A stretch of 36,593 bases of DNA from JBMOGA01 sp049318625. Lineage in GTDB: Bacteria > Pseudomonadota > Alphaproteobacteria > Rhizobiales > Hyphomicrobiaceae. The DNA lies in contig JBMOGA010000037.1 in assembly GCA_049318625.1 (NCBI GenBank), positions 1 to 36,593 on the forward strand, read 5' to 3'. Below, piece after piece: positions 23,930 through 31,834 of this stretch (its first letter is position 1; each line of letters begins with the position of its first letter). The translations under genes and the position numbers were made by a program. Below the pieces are notes generated by a model. It was not told the origin of the DNA and searched no databases. It worked only from the letters and a program-made list of their open reading frames with translations.

Positions 23930-25867
23930 ATGGCGTCTTGCGAAGGCAAACCCGGCCACGGGCCGCGGTCGTTGTGTGCCGCGCTTCTGATCGCCTCATG
24001 GATCGCCGCCCCCTCGACCAGCGCCAGCGATTTCGTCATACGCAGCGGCCAGACGGTCGGCGCACAAACGGTGCTGCCGGGCCGGCACGGCAGGATCCAG
24101 GCCGGAGCAACGGTCGCGCCCACACGCTATGGCGAACAGGGCGTCCGTGTCAGCGCCTGGGCCACCCTGGACAATGCTGGCACCATCACCAGCACCAGCG
24201 AGTATACATCCGCCGTCGAGATCTGGACGGCCGGCAAGGTCTTCAACAGCGGTACGATTGCAACCGCCGACAACGGATCGGTCGGCGTGATTGCCAATGA
24301 AACAACGACATTGACCAATACCGGCACGATCAGGACCTCGGGAGAGTATGCCGACGCGATCCAAGCCAACGGGAAGGCCACTGTCCTGAACTCTGGGATC
24401 ATCGAGGCCCAAGGCTATTTCTCGTATGGGATCATCGCGACCCAGCTCAGCACGGTCACGAACACCGGCACGATCGCGAGCCGCGGCCCCGACGGATGGG
24501 GGATCTTCGCCGTCCGCTCCTCGGTCACCAACAGCGGGACGATATCCGCGACGGGATGGTACGGCACCGCAATCGTGGCCGTCGCCAGAAGCACCATCGT
24601 CAATACCGGCTCGATCGTCTCGAACTACGGGGGCATCTACGCCGCGACGGGGACTTCGGTGATCAATTCCGGGTCGATCGTCGCCACCGATCCCGACGGC
24701 TACGCCATCTCGATGTATACGGGCACGGGTGCGCTCACCCTGTTGGAGGGCTCGCGCATCGTCGGCCGGATGTGGCTGTACGGCTCCAACGTCGCCCTCA
24801 ATCTCGGCCGCGGCGAGAACTGGGCGCTGACCTTCGACAGCTATTTCGGCGGCCTCGGCAACCCCAACACCTTCGGCGTACCGACAGCGCGCCTCGACGG
24901 TGGCCAGACGGTCGTCACCTTCGACCCGGCCACCACCGTGTTCGGCGCCGACCACGGCGCCCTCGCCAGCTTCATGGGGACCATCCGCGACGGCCTGCGC
25001 GACCGCCTCACCGCCGGCTTCCCGGGCACCTCCATCTGGGCCCAGGGCTTCGGCGCCCGCGCCGACAGCGCCGCCACCGCGGACGCGCCCGGCACGCGCG
25101 AGACGGTCGGGGGCCTGATGTCCGGGCTCATCACGCCGCTCGGGCAGGCCAGCCACGGCGGATTGTTCATCGCCGCCGCCGAAAGCGACCGCAGGATGGA
25201 CGGCCGACGCCACGACATCGACGCCGAACACACCGTCGGCGGCGCCTATGCGCGCACCACGCTCGGCCCGCTGTTCGCCGATGCGATCGTCACCGCCGGC
25301 AGCACGTCCACGAACTCGGTCCGCCGCATCGTCGACAATACGACACCCGACGGCTACGCCCGCGCCCGCGGCAGCTACGATGGCTGGTCGATCAGGCCGG
25401 AACTGACCATCGGCGCGAAAATCCCGATCTGGGCGGCGCTCGAGGTCGTGCCGAGCGTCAGCGCGGGCTACACCGCCATGCGCTTCGAAGGGTTCACGGA
25501 GACCGGCAGCCGCGCCGCCGTCGCCTACAAGCCCCGCGAGGTCGCGGTCGCCGATGCCCGCGCCCAGATCGAGTTGCGCGGCAAGGGCGAGGGCGCGATG
25601 GCCGGCTGGCGCGGGTCAATCCGCGGCGGCGTCAAGGGCTGGTCCAATGTCGGCAGCACCACCATCGCCGGCACGCTGGCCGGCACCACCAGCTTCAACA
25701 CCACGCTACCGGGCATCCGCGAGCAGGTGAGCGGCTTTGCCGGCGGCGACATCAGCTTCGATTTGTTCCCGAACCTCCAGCTGTTCGCCGGCGGCGACGT
25801 GACAATGGCGGACGCGTCGACGGTGACCGATTTCGCCGGCCGCGTCGGAGCCAGCATGAAGTTCTGA
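23930..25867 (+). CDS. Autotransporter (type V secretion) with 24-residue beta-helix repeats
   Basis: Encodes 645 residues. A signal peptide (SLCAALLIASWIAAPSTSAS, cleavage near residue 33) leads to a passenger with eight N-[AST]-G-[TSI]-I repeats. Their Asn residues are at about 82, 106, 130, 154, 178, 201, 225 and 246, almost exactly 24 residues apart, as in a beta-helix. The autotransporter barrel runs from about 367 (TSIWAQGFGARADS) to the terminal Phe (VGASMKF), the normal C-terminal signature recognised by the Bam complex. The passenger is short and lacks catalytic motifs, so adhesion or surface structure is likely. The ATG at 23930 has only a weak ribosome site. Confidence 0.9.
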   Translation: MASCEGKPGHGPRSLCAALLIASWIAAPSTSASDFVIRSGQTVGAQTVLPGRHGRIQAGATVAPTRYGEQGVRVSAWATLDNAGTITSTSEYTSAVEIWTAGKVFNSGTIATADNGSVGVIANETTTLTNTGTIRTSGEYADAIQANGKATVLNSGIIEAQGYFSYGIIATQLSTVTNTGTIASRGPDGWGIFAVRSSVTNSGTISATGWYGTAIVAVARSTIVNTGSIVSNYGGIYAATGTSVINSGSIVATDPDGYAISMYTGTGALTLLEGSRIVGRMWLYGSNVALNLGRGENWALTFDSYFGGLGNPNTFGVPTARLDGGQTVVTFDPATTVFGADHGALASFMGTIRDGLRDRLTAGFPGTSIWAQGFGARADSAATADAPGTRETVGGLMSGLITPLGQASHGGLFIAAAESDRRMDGRRHDIDAEHTVGGAYARTTLGPLFADAIVTAGSTSTNSVRRIVDNTTPDGYARARGSYDGWSIRPELTIGAKIPIWAALEVVPSVSAGYTAMRFEGFTETGSRAAVAYKPREVAVADARAQIELRGKGEGAMAGWRGSIRGGVKGWSNVGSTTIAGTLAGTTSFNTTLPGIREQVSGFAGGDISFDLFPNLQLFAGGDVTMADASTVTDFAGRVGASMKF

Positions 25868-26019
25868 TGCCGGATCGGTTGCGAAAACGGGGCGCCGCGC
25901 CTCGGCCGGTCGCGCGCCTCGATCACACCGTGTTCGACCGTCGCCCCCGGCTCTAGTCCGGAGATGACGGGGCATTACACGGCCGCCGACCTCGCTGGCC
26001 GGCGGCCTCGAACCAGAAC

Positions 26020-27315
26020 TCAGACCGCCGCCAGCGCCTGCGCGAGATCGGCGATGATGTCGGCCTTGTCCTCGATGCCGATCGACAGGCGGACGACATC
26101 GGGGCCGGCGCCGGCCGCGATGCGCTGCTCGTCCGTCAGCTGCTTGTGGGTCGTCGAGGCCGGGTGGATGACCAGGCTGCGCGTGTCGCCGATGTTGGCC
26201 AAATGGCTGAACAGCTTCAGGCCGGACACGAGCTTCACGCCCGCCTCGTAGCCGCCCTTGAGGCCGAACGTGAACACCGCGCCAGCGCCCTTGGGGCAGA
26301 CCTTCTGCTTGAGTGCGTGGTATTTGTTGTCGGGCAGACCCGCGTAGTTCACCCACGCCACCTTCGGATGCTTCACGAGATACGCCGACACCGCCTCCGC
26401 GTTCTCGACGTGGCGGGCCATCCGCAGCGGCAGCGTCTCGATGCCGGTCAGGATGAGGAACGCGTTCATCGGCGCAATGGCGGGACCGATGTCACGCAGC
26501 CCCATCACGCGGGCGGCGATAGCGAAGGCGAAGTTCCCGAACGTCTCGGCGAGCCGCATGCCGTTGTAGCTGGCGTTCGGCTCGACCAGCGTCTTGTAGC
26601 GGTGCTTGGCACCGAGCCAGTCGAAGGTGCCACAATCGACCAGCACGCCGCCGATCGAGTTGCCGTGCCCGCCCATGAACTTGGTCAGGCTGTGCACGAT
26701 GATGTCGGCGCCGAGCGTCTTCGGCTGGCACAGGTACGGCGTCGCCAGTGTGTTGTCGACGATCAGCGGAATGCCGGCCTTCTTCGCGATCGCCGCGATC
26801 GCCGCCACGTCGACGACGATGCCGCCCGGATTGGCAATGCTCTCACAGAAGATCGCCTTGGTCTTCGGCGTGATCGCGCGCTCGAACGAGGCCGGATCGG
26901 TCGCGTCGGCCCAGGCCACGTTCCAATTGAACTTCTTGAAGCTGTGATTGAACTGGTTGACCGACCCGCCGTAGAGCTGCCGCCCGGCCACGAACTCGTC
27001 GCCCGGCTCCAGCAGCGTGTGGAACACCAGGAATTGCGCGGCATGGCCCGACGAGACCGCCAGCGCCGCCGTGCCGCCCTCGAGCGCCGCGACGCGGGCC
27101 TCGAGCACCGCCTGCGTCGGGTTCATGATGCGGGTGTAGATGTTGCCGAAGGCTTCGAGCCCGAACAGCGCGGCGGCATGGTCGGCATCGTTGAAGACGA
27201 ACGAGGTCGTCTGATAGATCGGCGTCGCCCGGGCGCCCGTCGACGGGTCGGGTGTGGCACCGGCATGAATGGCGAGGGTATCGAACTTGGGCGCGTCTGC
27301 GCTCGTGTCAGTCAT
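26020..27315 (-). CDS. metY: O-acetylhomoserine aminocarboxypropyltransferase (sulfhydrylase)
   Basis: Encodes 431 residues of the Cys/Met-metabolism PLP family. FDTLAIHAGATPDPSTGARATPIYQTTSF is the usual N-terminal block. YTRIMNPTQ, the PLP-lysine motif SLTKFMGGHGNSIGG and LFSHLANIGDTRSLVIHPAST follow. The enzyme makes homocysteine from O-acetylhomoserine and sulfide, in direct sulfhydrylation. The length of about 430 is characteristic of MetY rather than MetZ. The ATG at 27313-27315 has a strong GAGGAGGA. A perfect -35 hexamer TTGACA occurs on the minus strand at 27396-27391, without a clear -10. Confidence 0.95.
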   Translation of the reverse strand: MTDTSADAPKFDTLAIHAGATPDPSTGARATPIYQTTSFVFNDADHAAALFGLEAFGNIYTRIMNPTQAVLEARVAALEGGTAALAVSSGHAAQFLVFHTLLEPGDEFVAGRQLYGGSVNQFNHSFKKFNWNVAWADATDPASFERAITPKTKAIFCESIANPGGIVVDVAAIAAIAKKAGIPLIVDNTLATPYLCQPKTLGADIIVHSLTKFMGGHGNSIGGVLVDCGTFDWLGAKHRYKTLVEPNASYNGMRLAETFGNFAFAIAARVMGLRDIGPAIAPMNAFLILTGIETLPLRMARHVENAEAVSAYLVKHPKVAWVNYAGLPDNKYHALKQKVCPKGAGAVFTFGLKGGYEAGVKLVSGLKLFSHLANIGDTRSLVIHPASTTHKQLTDEQRIAAGAGPDVVRLSIGIEDKADIIADLAQALAAV

Positions 27316-27427
27316 GGGCGTCCTCCTCGAAATGCGGCGGGACCGTCGTCCGGACCCTGTGCGCTTGGAAGGAAACCACCCGGCGGCGAGTGTCAACCTC
27401 GCGGCCGCCGCGGCGGGGCCTGCCGGC

Positions 27428-27823
27428 TCACTCCCACTGGCCGCTGTCGGTCGTCGCGATGTAGTCTGGATCGTCCTGGTGACGGCGCTCGAAGTTCAGG
27501 AAATCGTAGTAGCCGCAATGCGGCTCGCTCGGGAACTTGCGGCAGATGTCGGGCCGGTCCTCGTAGACGCTGCAGCAGCGATTGTCGGTATCGAAGAAGC
27601 GGCAGATCCGGCCGAAATGCTGGTCGGGCTTGCGCCGCATCACCCGGTCGTGGCCGTGCGCCGACTTCGTGAACCGGCGCTCCGCCTCCTCCACCGAGAT
27701 CGCATAGCGCTTCGCCAGCCGCTTCAGATCTCGCCGATTGACGACGATCACCGGATAGCTACAGCAATAGCCTGGGCACTTCAGGCAGTCATAGGTCTGC
27801 GTGCTCGTTCGCGACTTCGCCAC
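27428..27823 (-). CDS. YkgJ-family cysteine cluster protein
   Basis: Encodes 131 residues with the YkgJ/CxxCxxCC pattern: CLKCPGYCCSYP near residue 13, then FGRICRFFD, RCCSVYEDRPDICRKFP and HCGYY. The spaced cysteines are thought to hold a zinc ion or an iron-sulfur cluster. The biological role of the family is not established. The gene lies downstream of nothing obvious and is divergent from the SDR gene. Confidence 0.88.
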   Translation of the reverse strand: MAKSRTSTQTYDCLKCPGYCCSYPVIVVNRRDLKRLAKRYAISVEEAERRFTKSAHGHDRVMRRKPDQHFGRICRFFDTDNRCCSVYEDRPDICRKFPSEPHCGYYDFLNFERRHQDDPDYIATTDSGQWE

Positions 27824-27942
27824 GACTGGTACCCGCGATCCCCTGGTTTCGATCAGGCCGCGGGTTTACCCGAACCGAAGATCAGAGGCTACGGGCCGCG
27901 CGCGGCGGACCCTGCGGCCGGTCGTCCAAGGGAGTGACCCAA

Positions 27943-28710
27943 ATGAGCCTTTTCGACCTCACCGGCCGTGTTGCCATCGTGACCGGCGGCAATGGCGGCA
28001 TCGGCCTCGGCATGGCCCGCGGACTGGCGGCGGCCGGCGCGACCATCGTCATCGCGGGGCGCGACGCCAAGAAATCCGCCAGCGCCGCTGAAGAACTCCA
28101 GAAAGCCGGCGCCCGCGTTGCCACCGTCGAGGTGGAGGTTTCCGACGAAGCCTCGGTGACCGCCATGGTGAAAGCGGCCATGGACCGTTTCCAGCGCGTC
28201 GACATCCTGGTGGCCAATGCCGGCATCAACAAGCGCAAGCCGCCGCAGGACTATGCCGCCGCCGAGTGGAAGGAAATCCTCGACGTGAACCTCACCGGCC
28301 CGTTCCTGTGCGCCAAGGCGGTCTACCCGCACATGAAGGCGCAGGGCGGCGGCAAGATCATCACAATCGGCTCGATGACGTCGATCTTCGGCACGCCGTT
28401 CGCCTCGGCCTACGGCGCCACCAAGGGTGGCATCGTGCAACTGACCAAGGCGCTCGCCACCTCCTGGGCGCCGGACAACATCCAGGTCAACTCGATCCTG
28501 CCGGGCTGGATCGACACCGACCTCACGCGCAAGGCGCGCAAGGAAGTGTCCGGGTTGCAGGAGCGCATCACCGGGCGCACACCGGCCGGCCGTTGGGGCA
28601 ATCCCGAGGATTTCGCCGGCATCGCGGTGTTTCTGGCCAGCCATGCCTCTGACTTCCTGACCGGCACCGCCATCCCCGTGGACGGCGGCTATTCGATCAT
28701 GGGAGGCTGA
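27943..28710 (+). CDS. Short-chain dehydrogenase/reductase
   Basis: Encodes 255 residues of a classical SDR. The cofactor motif TGGNGGIGLGMA, NAG (VANAGIN) and the active-site Ser143, Tyr156 and Lys160 (YGATK) are in place. The C-terminal PVDGGYSIMGG is typical of glucose dehydrogenase or 2-deoxygluconate-like members. An arginine at GRDAKK after beta-2 favours NADP. The substrate cannot be read from sequence. The ATG at 27943 is preceded by AAGGGAG 8 bases upstream; a GTG at 27934 is unlikely. Confidence 0.93.
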   Translation: MSLFDLTGRVAIVTGGNGGIGLGMARGLAAAGATIVIAGRDAKKSASAAEELQKAGARVATVEVEVSDEASVTAMVKAAMDRFQRVDILVANAGINKRKPPQDYAAAEWKEILDVNLTGPFLCAKAVYPHMKAQGGGKIITIGSMTSIFGTPFASAYGATKGGIVQLTKALATSWAPDNIQVNSILPGWIDTDLTRKARKEVSGLQERITGRTPAGRWGNPEDFAGIAVFLASHASDFLTGTAIPVDGGYSIMGG

Positions 28711-28897
28711 GCCCAGCCGACCGGCCCGGGCCATCGCCCGAGATGCCGAACTGCAACACCGGCCCTCGGGCTGAGGCTGCGGCGTCCATCCGGTTGGGGC
28801 GCCGCACTTTCTCCGTTATGGTCCGCCCGTATCATTCGGGGTGGCATGCGCCGGCGGAAAGACGCCGGCGGCGAGTACGAAGTGAGGGGCGTCCTGC

Positions 28898-30922
28898 ATG
28901 ACCGATACGTCACGCATGGTGGGAGAAGGCGAGACGCCCGTAAACCCCTACAGCCTGCTCGAGGCCGTCAACAACTCCAGCGACAACTCGCACACCGGCT
29001 GGCTGATCTTCCTGGCCGTGATGTCGTACGTGATGGTCGCCGTCGCGGGCGTGACCCACAAGGATCTGCTGCTCGAGACCCCCGTCAGCCTGCCGATCCT
29101 CCAGGTCTCGATCCCGCTCGCCCAGTTCTTCCAGTTCGCGCCGATCCTGCTCGTGCTGTTCCACTTGGGCTTGGTCGCGCAACTCGTCTTGCTGGCCCGC
29201 AAGACGCTCGAGTTCGACACCGCGGTGCGCGCCCTCGAGCCGACCGACCTGCGCACCCACCCGCTGCGGCTCGAACTGCACAATTTCTTCTTCGTCCAGG
29301 CCATCGCCGGACCCCACCGCAGCCTGGTGATGAGCGCGTTCCTGCACACCATGAGCTGGCTTACCCTGGTGGCCCTGCCTGTGATCCTGCTGCTGTTCGT
29401 GCAGATCAAGTTCCTGCCCTACCACGACGTCTGGATCACCTGGGTGCACCGCATCGCGCTCGGCGTCGACATCTTCGTGCTGATCCTGATCGGCGTGTTC
29501 CTGACCCGCTCCGAAGCGTCGTTCTTCCAGGCCTTCTTCCGCACCAGCCGCCAGCATCCGCTGAGCTTCGCGGTGACCGGCGGCGTGCTGATGGTCGTGT
29601 CGTTCTTCTCGTTCTTCGTGGCGACCGTGCCGGGCGAGACGCTCGACCGCCTCACCGGCGGCGAAAGCCGCGTCGACCGGATGGCCTTCGGCTTCGCCAT
29701 CCCGTTCCTGACACCGCGGTCTGACGGCACGTTGTTCGGCGTCTTCTATCGCAACCTCGTGGTCAGCGACACCGACGTCGTCGTAGATTCGAGCGTGCAA
29801 CCGGGCGAGGCCTCCATCAATCTGCGCGGCCGGAACCTGCGCTACGCCCGCCTCGACCGCAGCGACCTGCACCAGGCCGACATGACGGGGGCGGACCTGA
29901 CCGGTGCGAGCCTAGTCGGAGCGGACTTGCGCGGCGTCCGCCTGCACTGCGCCGACATCAGCGCGTTCATCCTGAGCGAGGATCGCCTGCGCGCCCGCTG
30001 CGGCATCGCGAACGGCGCCAACTTCTCGCGCGCCATCCTGACCGACGCCCGGGTGTCGGGCGCCGAGTTCCGCGGCACCCGCTTCGACGAGGCGCTCGCC
30101 GAAGGCGCCGACTTCTCCTACGCCGACCTGACCGGCGCCAACTTCTCCGGCGCCCATCTCGAGCGCGCCGACTTCACCGGTGGGGCCCGTCTGTCCGGCG
30201 CCAACTTCTTGATCGCCTTCCTGCAAGGCGCCGATCTGACCGGTGCCGAACTGGCCTTCGCGGACTTCTCAACGGCCGGCATGCAGGGCGCGGTGCTCGC
30301 CCACGCGCAACTCGCCGGCGCCGTCCTGCGTGATGCCGAACTCGAAGGCGCCGACCTGCGGTCCGCCCGCCTCCACGGCGCCGATCTCACGGGCGCCCGT
30401 CTCAAGTCCGTCGACCTGCGTGAAGCCGGGCTCTGGATGACCGATCCGCCGCCCGAGAGCGCGCTGGCGCTCGCCGATCTCACCGACGCCCGTCTGAAGC
30501 CGCTCGACGCGGCCGAGACCGCGACGCTCGCCGCCCTCATCGCCGACCTCGGCGACCCGGCCCTCGCGACCCGCATCAAGGAGAGGCTCGCCGACGTGAT
30601 GGCGACCGGCGCGAAATCCTGGGAGACCTCCCCGTCGTTCGGGCTGTGGCGGCGCCTCGTGTCGAGCAACACGCAGGCCGACGCCGTAGCCTACGGCCAG
30701 ACCCTGACCGAGCAACTTACGCAACTCATGTGCCGGACCCGCTGGGCCCGGGGCACCGTCGCCAACGGCGTGGCCAAGCGCGCCATGAGCCCGGTGTTCC
30801 GAGGCTCCCTGGCGGCCATCGCCGAACGCGCCAAAGCCGACAGTTGCCCCGGCGGCCGGAACCTCAGCCCCCGAATCCAGCAGATGCTGACGCTCGCGGT
30901 CGACAACGCCAAGGGCGAGTGA
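28898..30922 (+). CDS. Membrane-anchored pentapeptide-repeat protein
   Basis: Encodes 674 residues in three parts. The N-terminal 250 residues contain five likely membrane helices (about 34-53, 78-100, 146-170, 184-203 and 223-244) with short loops. Residues about 307-512 are pentapeptide repeats A(D/N)LxG with a break near 355-370, forming a right-handed quadrilateral beta-helix. The last 150 residues are helical and alanine-rich with no known motif. A GAGGGGCG ribosome site precedes the ATG. Soluble pentapeptide-repeat proteins mimic DNA (Qnr, MfpA), but here the repeat is membrane-tethered, so a scaffold or sensor role is more likely; this is inference. It has its own transcription direction, with ssb 268 bases downstream. 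Confidence 0.9.
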   Translation: MTDTSRMVGEGETPVNPYSLLEAVNNSSDNSHTGWLIFLAVMSYVMVAVAGVTHKDLLLETPVSLPILQVSIPLAQFFQFAPILLVLFHLGLVAQLVLLARKTLEFDTAVRALEPTDLRTHPLRLELHNFFFVQAIAGPHRSLVMSAFLHTMSWLTLVALPVILLLFVQIKFLPYHDVWITWVHRIALGVDIFVLILIGVFLTRSEASFFQAFFRTSRQHPLSFAVTGGVLMVVSFFSFFVATVPGETLDRLTGGESRVDRMAFGFAIPFLTPRSDGTLFGVFYRNLVVSDTDVVVDSSVQPGEASINLRGRNLRYARLDRSDLHQADMTGADLTGASLVGADLRGVRLHCADISAFILSEDRLRARCGIANGANFSRAILTDARVSGAEFRGTRFDEALAEGADFSYADLTGANFSGAHLERADFTGGARLSGANFLIAFLQGADLTGAELAFADFSTAGMQGAVLAHAQLAGAVLRDAELEGADLRSARLHGADLTGARLKSVDLREAGLWMTDPPPESALALADLTDARLKPLDAAETATLAALIADLGDPALATRIKERLADVMATGAKSWETSPSFGLWRRLVSSNTQADAVAYGQTLTEQLTQLMCRTRWARGTVANGVAKRAMSPVFRGSLAAIAERAKADSCPGGRNLSPRIQQMLTLAVDNAKGE

Positions 30923-30986
30923 CCCTGGTCCCGCCGCTGATCCGGGCCGAACGGGCCGCCATCCTGGGACGCCGCCCACCCGCCCC

Positions 30987-31015
30987 TTGCCAGCGCCCGG
31001 CGCGGCCTCTACATT
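30987..31015 (+). promoter_or_regulatory. Promoter for ssb (-35 TTGCCA, -10 TACATT)
   Basis: TTGCCA (30987-30992) and TACATT (31010-31015) are separated by exactly 17 bases and match the sigma-70 consensus at 5/6 and 4/6 positions. The SOS box begins 2 bases downstream, where transcription would start. This gives an ssb leader of about 170 bases. Confidence 0.65.
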
Positions 31016-31016
31016 A

Positions 31017-31031
31017 GAACATTGCAAGAAC
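31017..31031 (+). promoter_or_regulatory. LexA operator (SOS box GAAC-N7-GAAC)
   Basis: GAAC (31017-31020) and GAAC (31028-31031) are separated by 7 bases, exactly the alphaproteobacterial LexA consensus GAACN7GAAC. It covers the expected transcription start of the adjoining ssb promoter, so repression by LexA until DNA damage is predicted. Confidence 0.85.
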
Positions 31032-31081
31032 TCGCCGTCGCGGACAGATGTGGACGGGCAGCGCGCCACAACGGACGCCGC

Positions 31082-31098
31082 CCTAGCCACCAGCTAGG
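31082..31098 (+). repeat. Short stem-loop in the ssb leader
   Basis: CCTAGC (31082-31087) pairs perfectly with GCTAGG (31093-31098) across a 5-base loop in the ssb 5' leader. The role is unknown; it could stabilise the leader or be a protein-binding site. Confidence 0.35.
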
Positions 31099-31190
31099 TT
31101 GTACACACGAGGCCCGATTCGGGGCGCACCGCCGCGCGACAGCCGTGGCCGGCGCCCAGGGGGCCGTTTCGCAGAGGAAGGAGTGAGGGC

Positions 31191-31736
31191 ATGGCCGGTT
31201 CCGTCAACAAAGTCATCCTGGTCGGCAACCTGGGCAAGGACCCGGAGATCCGCCGCACGCAGGACGGCCGCCCGATCGCCAATCTGCGCATCGCGACGTC
31301 GGAGACGTGGCGCGACAAGGGCTCGGGCGAGAAGCGCGAGAAGACCGAGTGGCATTCGGTGGTGATCTTCAACGAGAACCTCTGCAAGGTCGCCGAGCAG
31401 TACCTGCGCAAGGGCGCCAAGGTCTACATCGAGGGCCAGCTGCAGACCCGCAAGTGGCAGGATCAGTCCGGCCAGGAGCGCTACTCGACAGAGGTCGTGC
31501 TGCAGGGCTTCAACGGCACGCTGACCATGCTCGATGGTCGTGCGGGCGCCGGCGGCGGCATGGCCGAAGGCGGTCAGGTCGACTACGACGCGGGTGCCGG
31601 TGGTGGCGGCGGCTTCGGCGGTGGCAGTGGCGGCGGGGGCGGTGGCTATTCGGAGCCGAAGCGTCCGGCGGCCCGCTCGGGCGGCGGCGGCGGCAAGTCG
31701 GCCGACAAGCCGTTGGACGACGAGATCCCGTTCTGA
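31191..31736 (+). CDS. ssb: Single-stranded DNA-binding protein
   Basis: Encodes 181 residues. An OB fold (about 1-112) begins MAGSVNKVILVGNLGKDPEIR and includes WHSVVIFNENLCKVAEQYLRKG and YIEGQLQTRKWQ. A glycine-rich linker and the acidic tip DDEIPF, which docks replication and repair partners, follow. SSB coats single-stranded DNA in replication, repair and recombination. The upstream LexA box predicts SOS induction. In many alphaproteobacteria ssb is divergent from uvrA; here the upstream gene is the pentapeptide-repeat protein instead. Confidence 0.97.
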   Translation: MAGSVNKVILVGNLGKDPEIRRTQDGRPIANLRIATSETWRDKGSGEKREKTEWHSVVIFNENLCKVAEQYLRKGAKVYIEGQLQTRKWQDQSGQERYSTEVVLQGFNGTLTMLDGRAGAGGGMAEGGQVDYDAGAGGGGGFGGGSGGGGGGYSEPKRPAARSGGGGGKSADKPLDDEIPF

Positions 31737-31766
31737 TCCCCAGACCGTCGATGTGAGGGCAGGCAA

Positions 31767-31796
31767 GCGCCGGGTCGCCGAGATCCGGCGCCTTTT
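31767..31796 (+). terminator. Intrinsic terminator after ssb
   Basis: GCGCCGG (31767-31773) pairs with CCGGCGC (31785-31791) across an 11-base loop and is followed by CTTTT. It lies 31 bases after the ssb stop, in the convergent junction with glpD. Confidence 0.7.
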
Positions 31797-31834
31797 GCTT
31801 GGCGGGCCTTGACGGACGGCCGACAGTAAGACGG

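Noticed and set aside
25981..26007. Hairpin GGCCGCCG/CGGCGGCC as a terminator
   Set aside because: The 8-bp stem is perfect and lies between convergent genes, but there is no T-tract and similar GC palindromes are common here.
27316..27427. SAM riboswitch in the metY leader
   Set aside because: The conserved sequence blocks of the SAM-II class could not be found in the 112 bases between genes; only an isolated TTGACA hexamer was seen.
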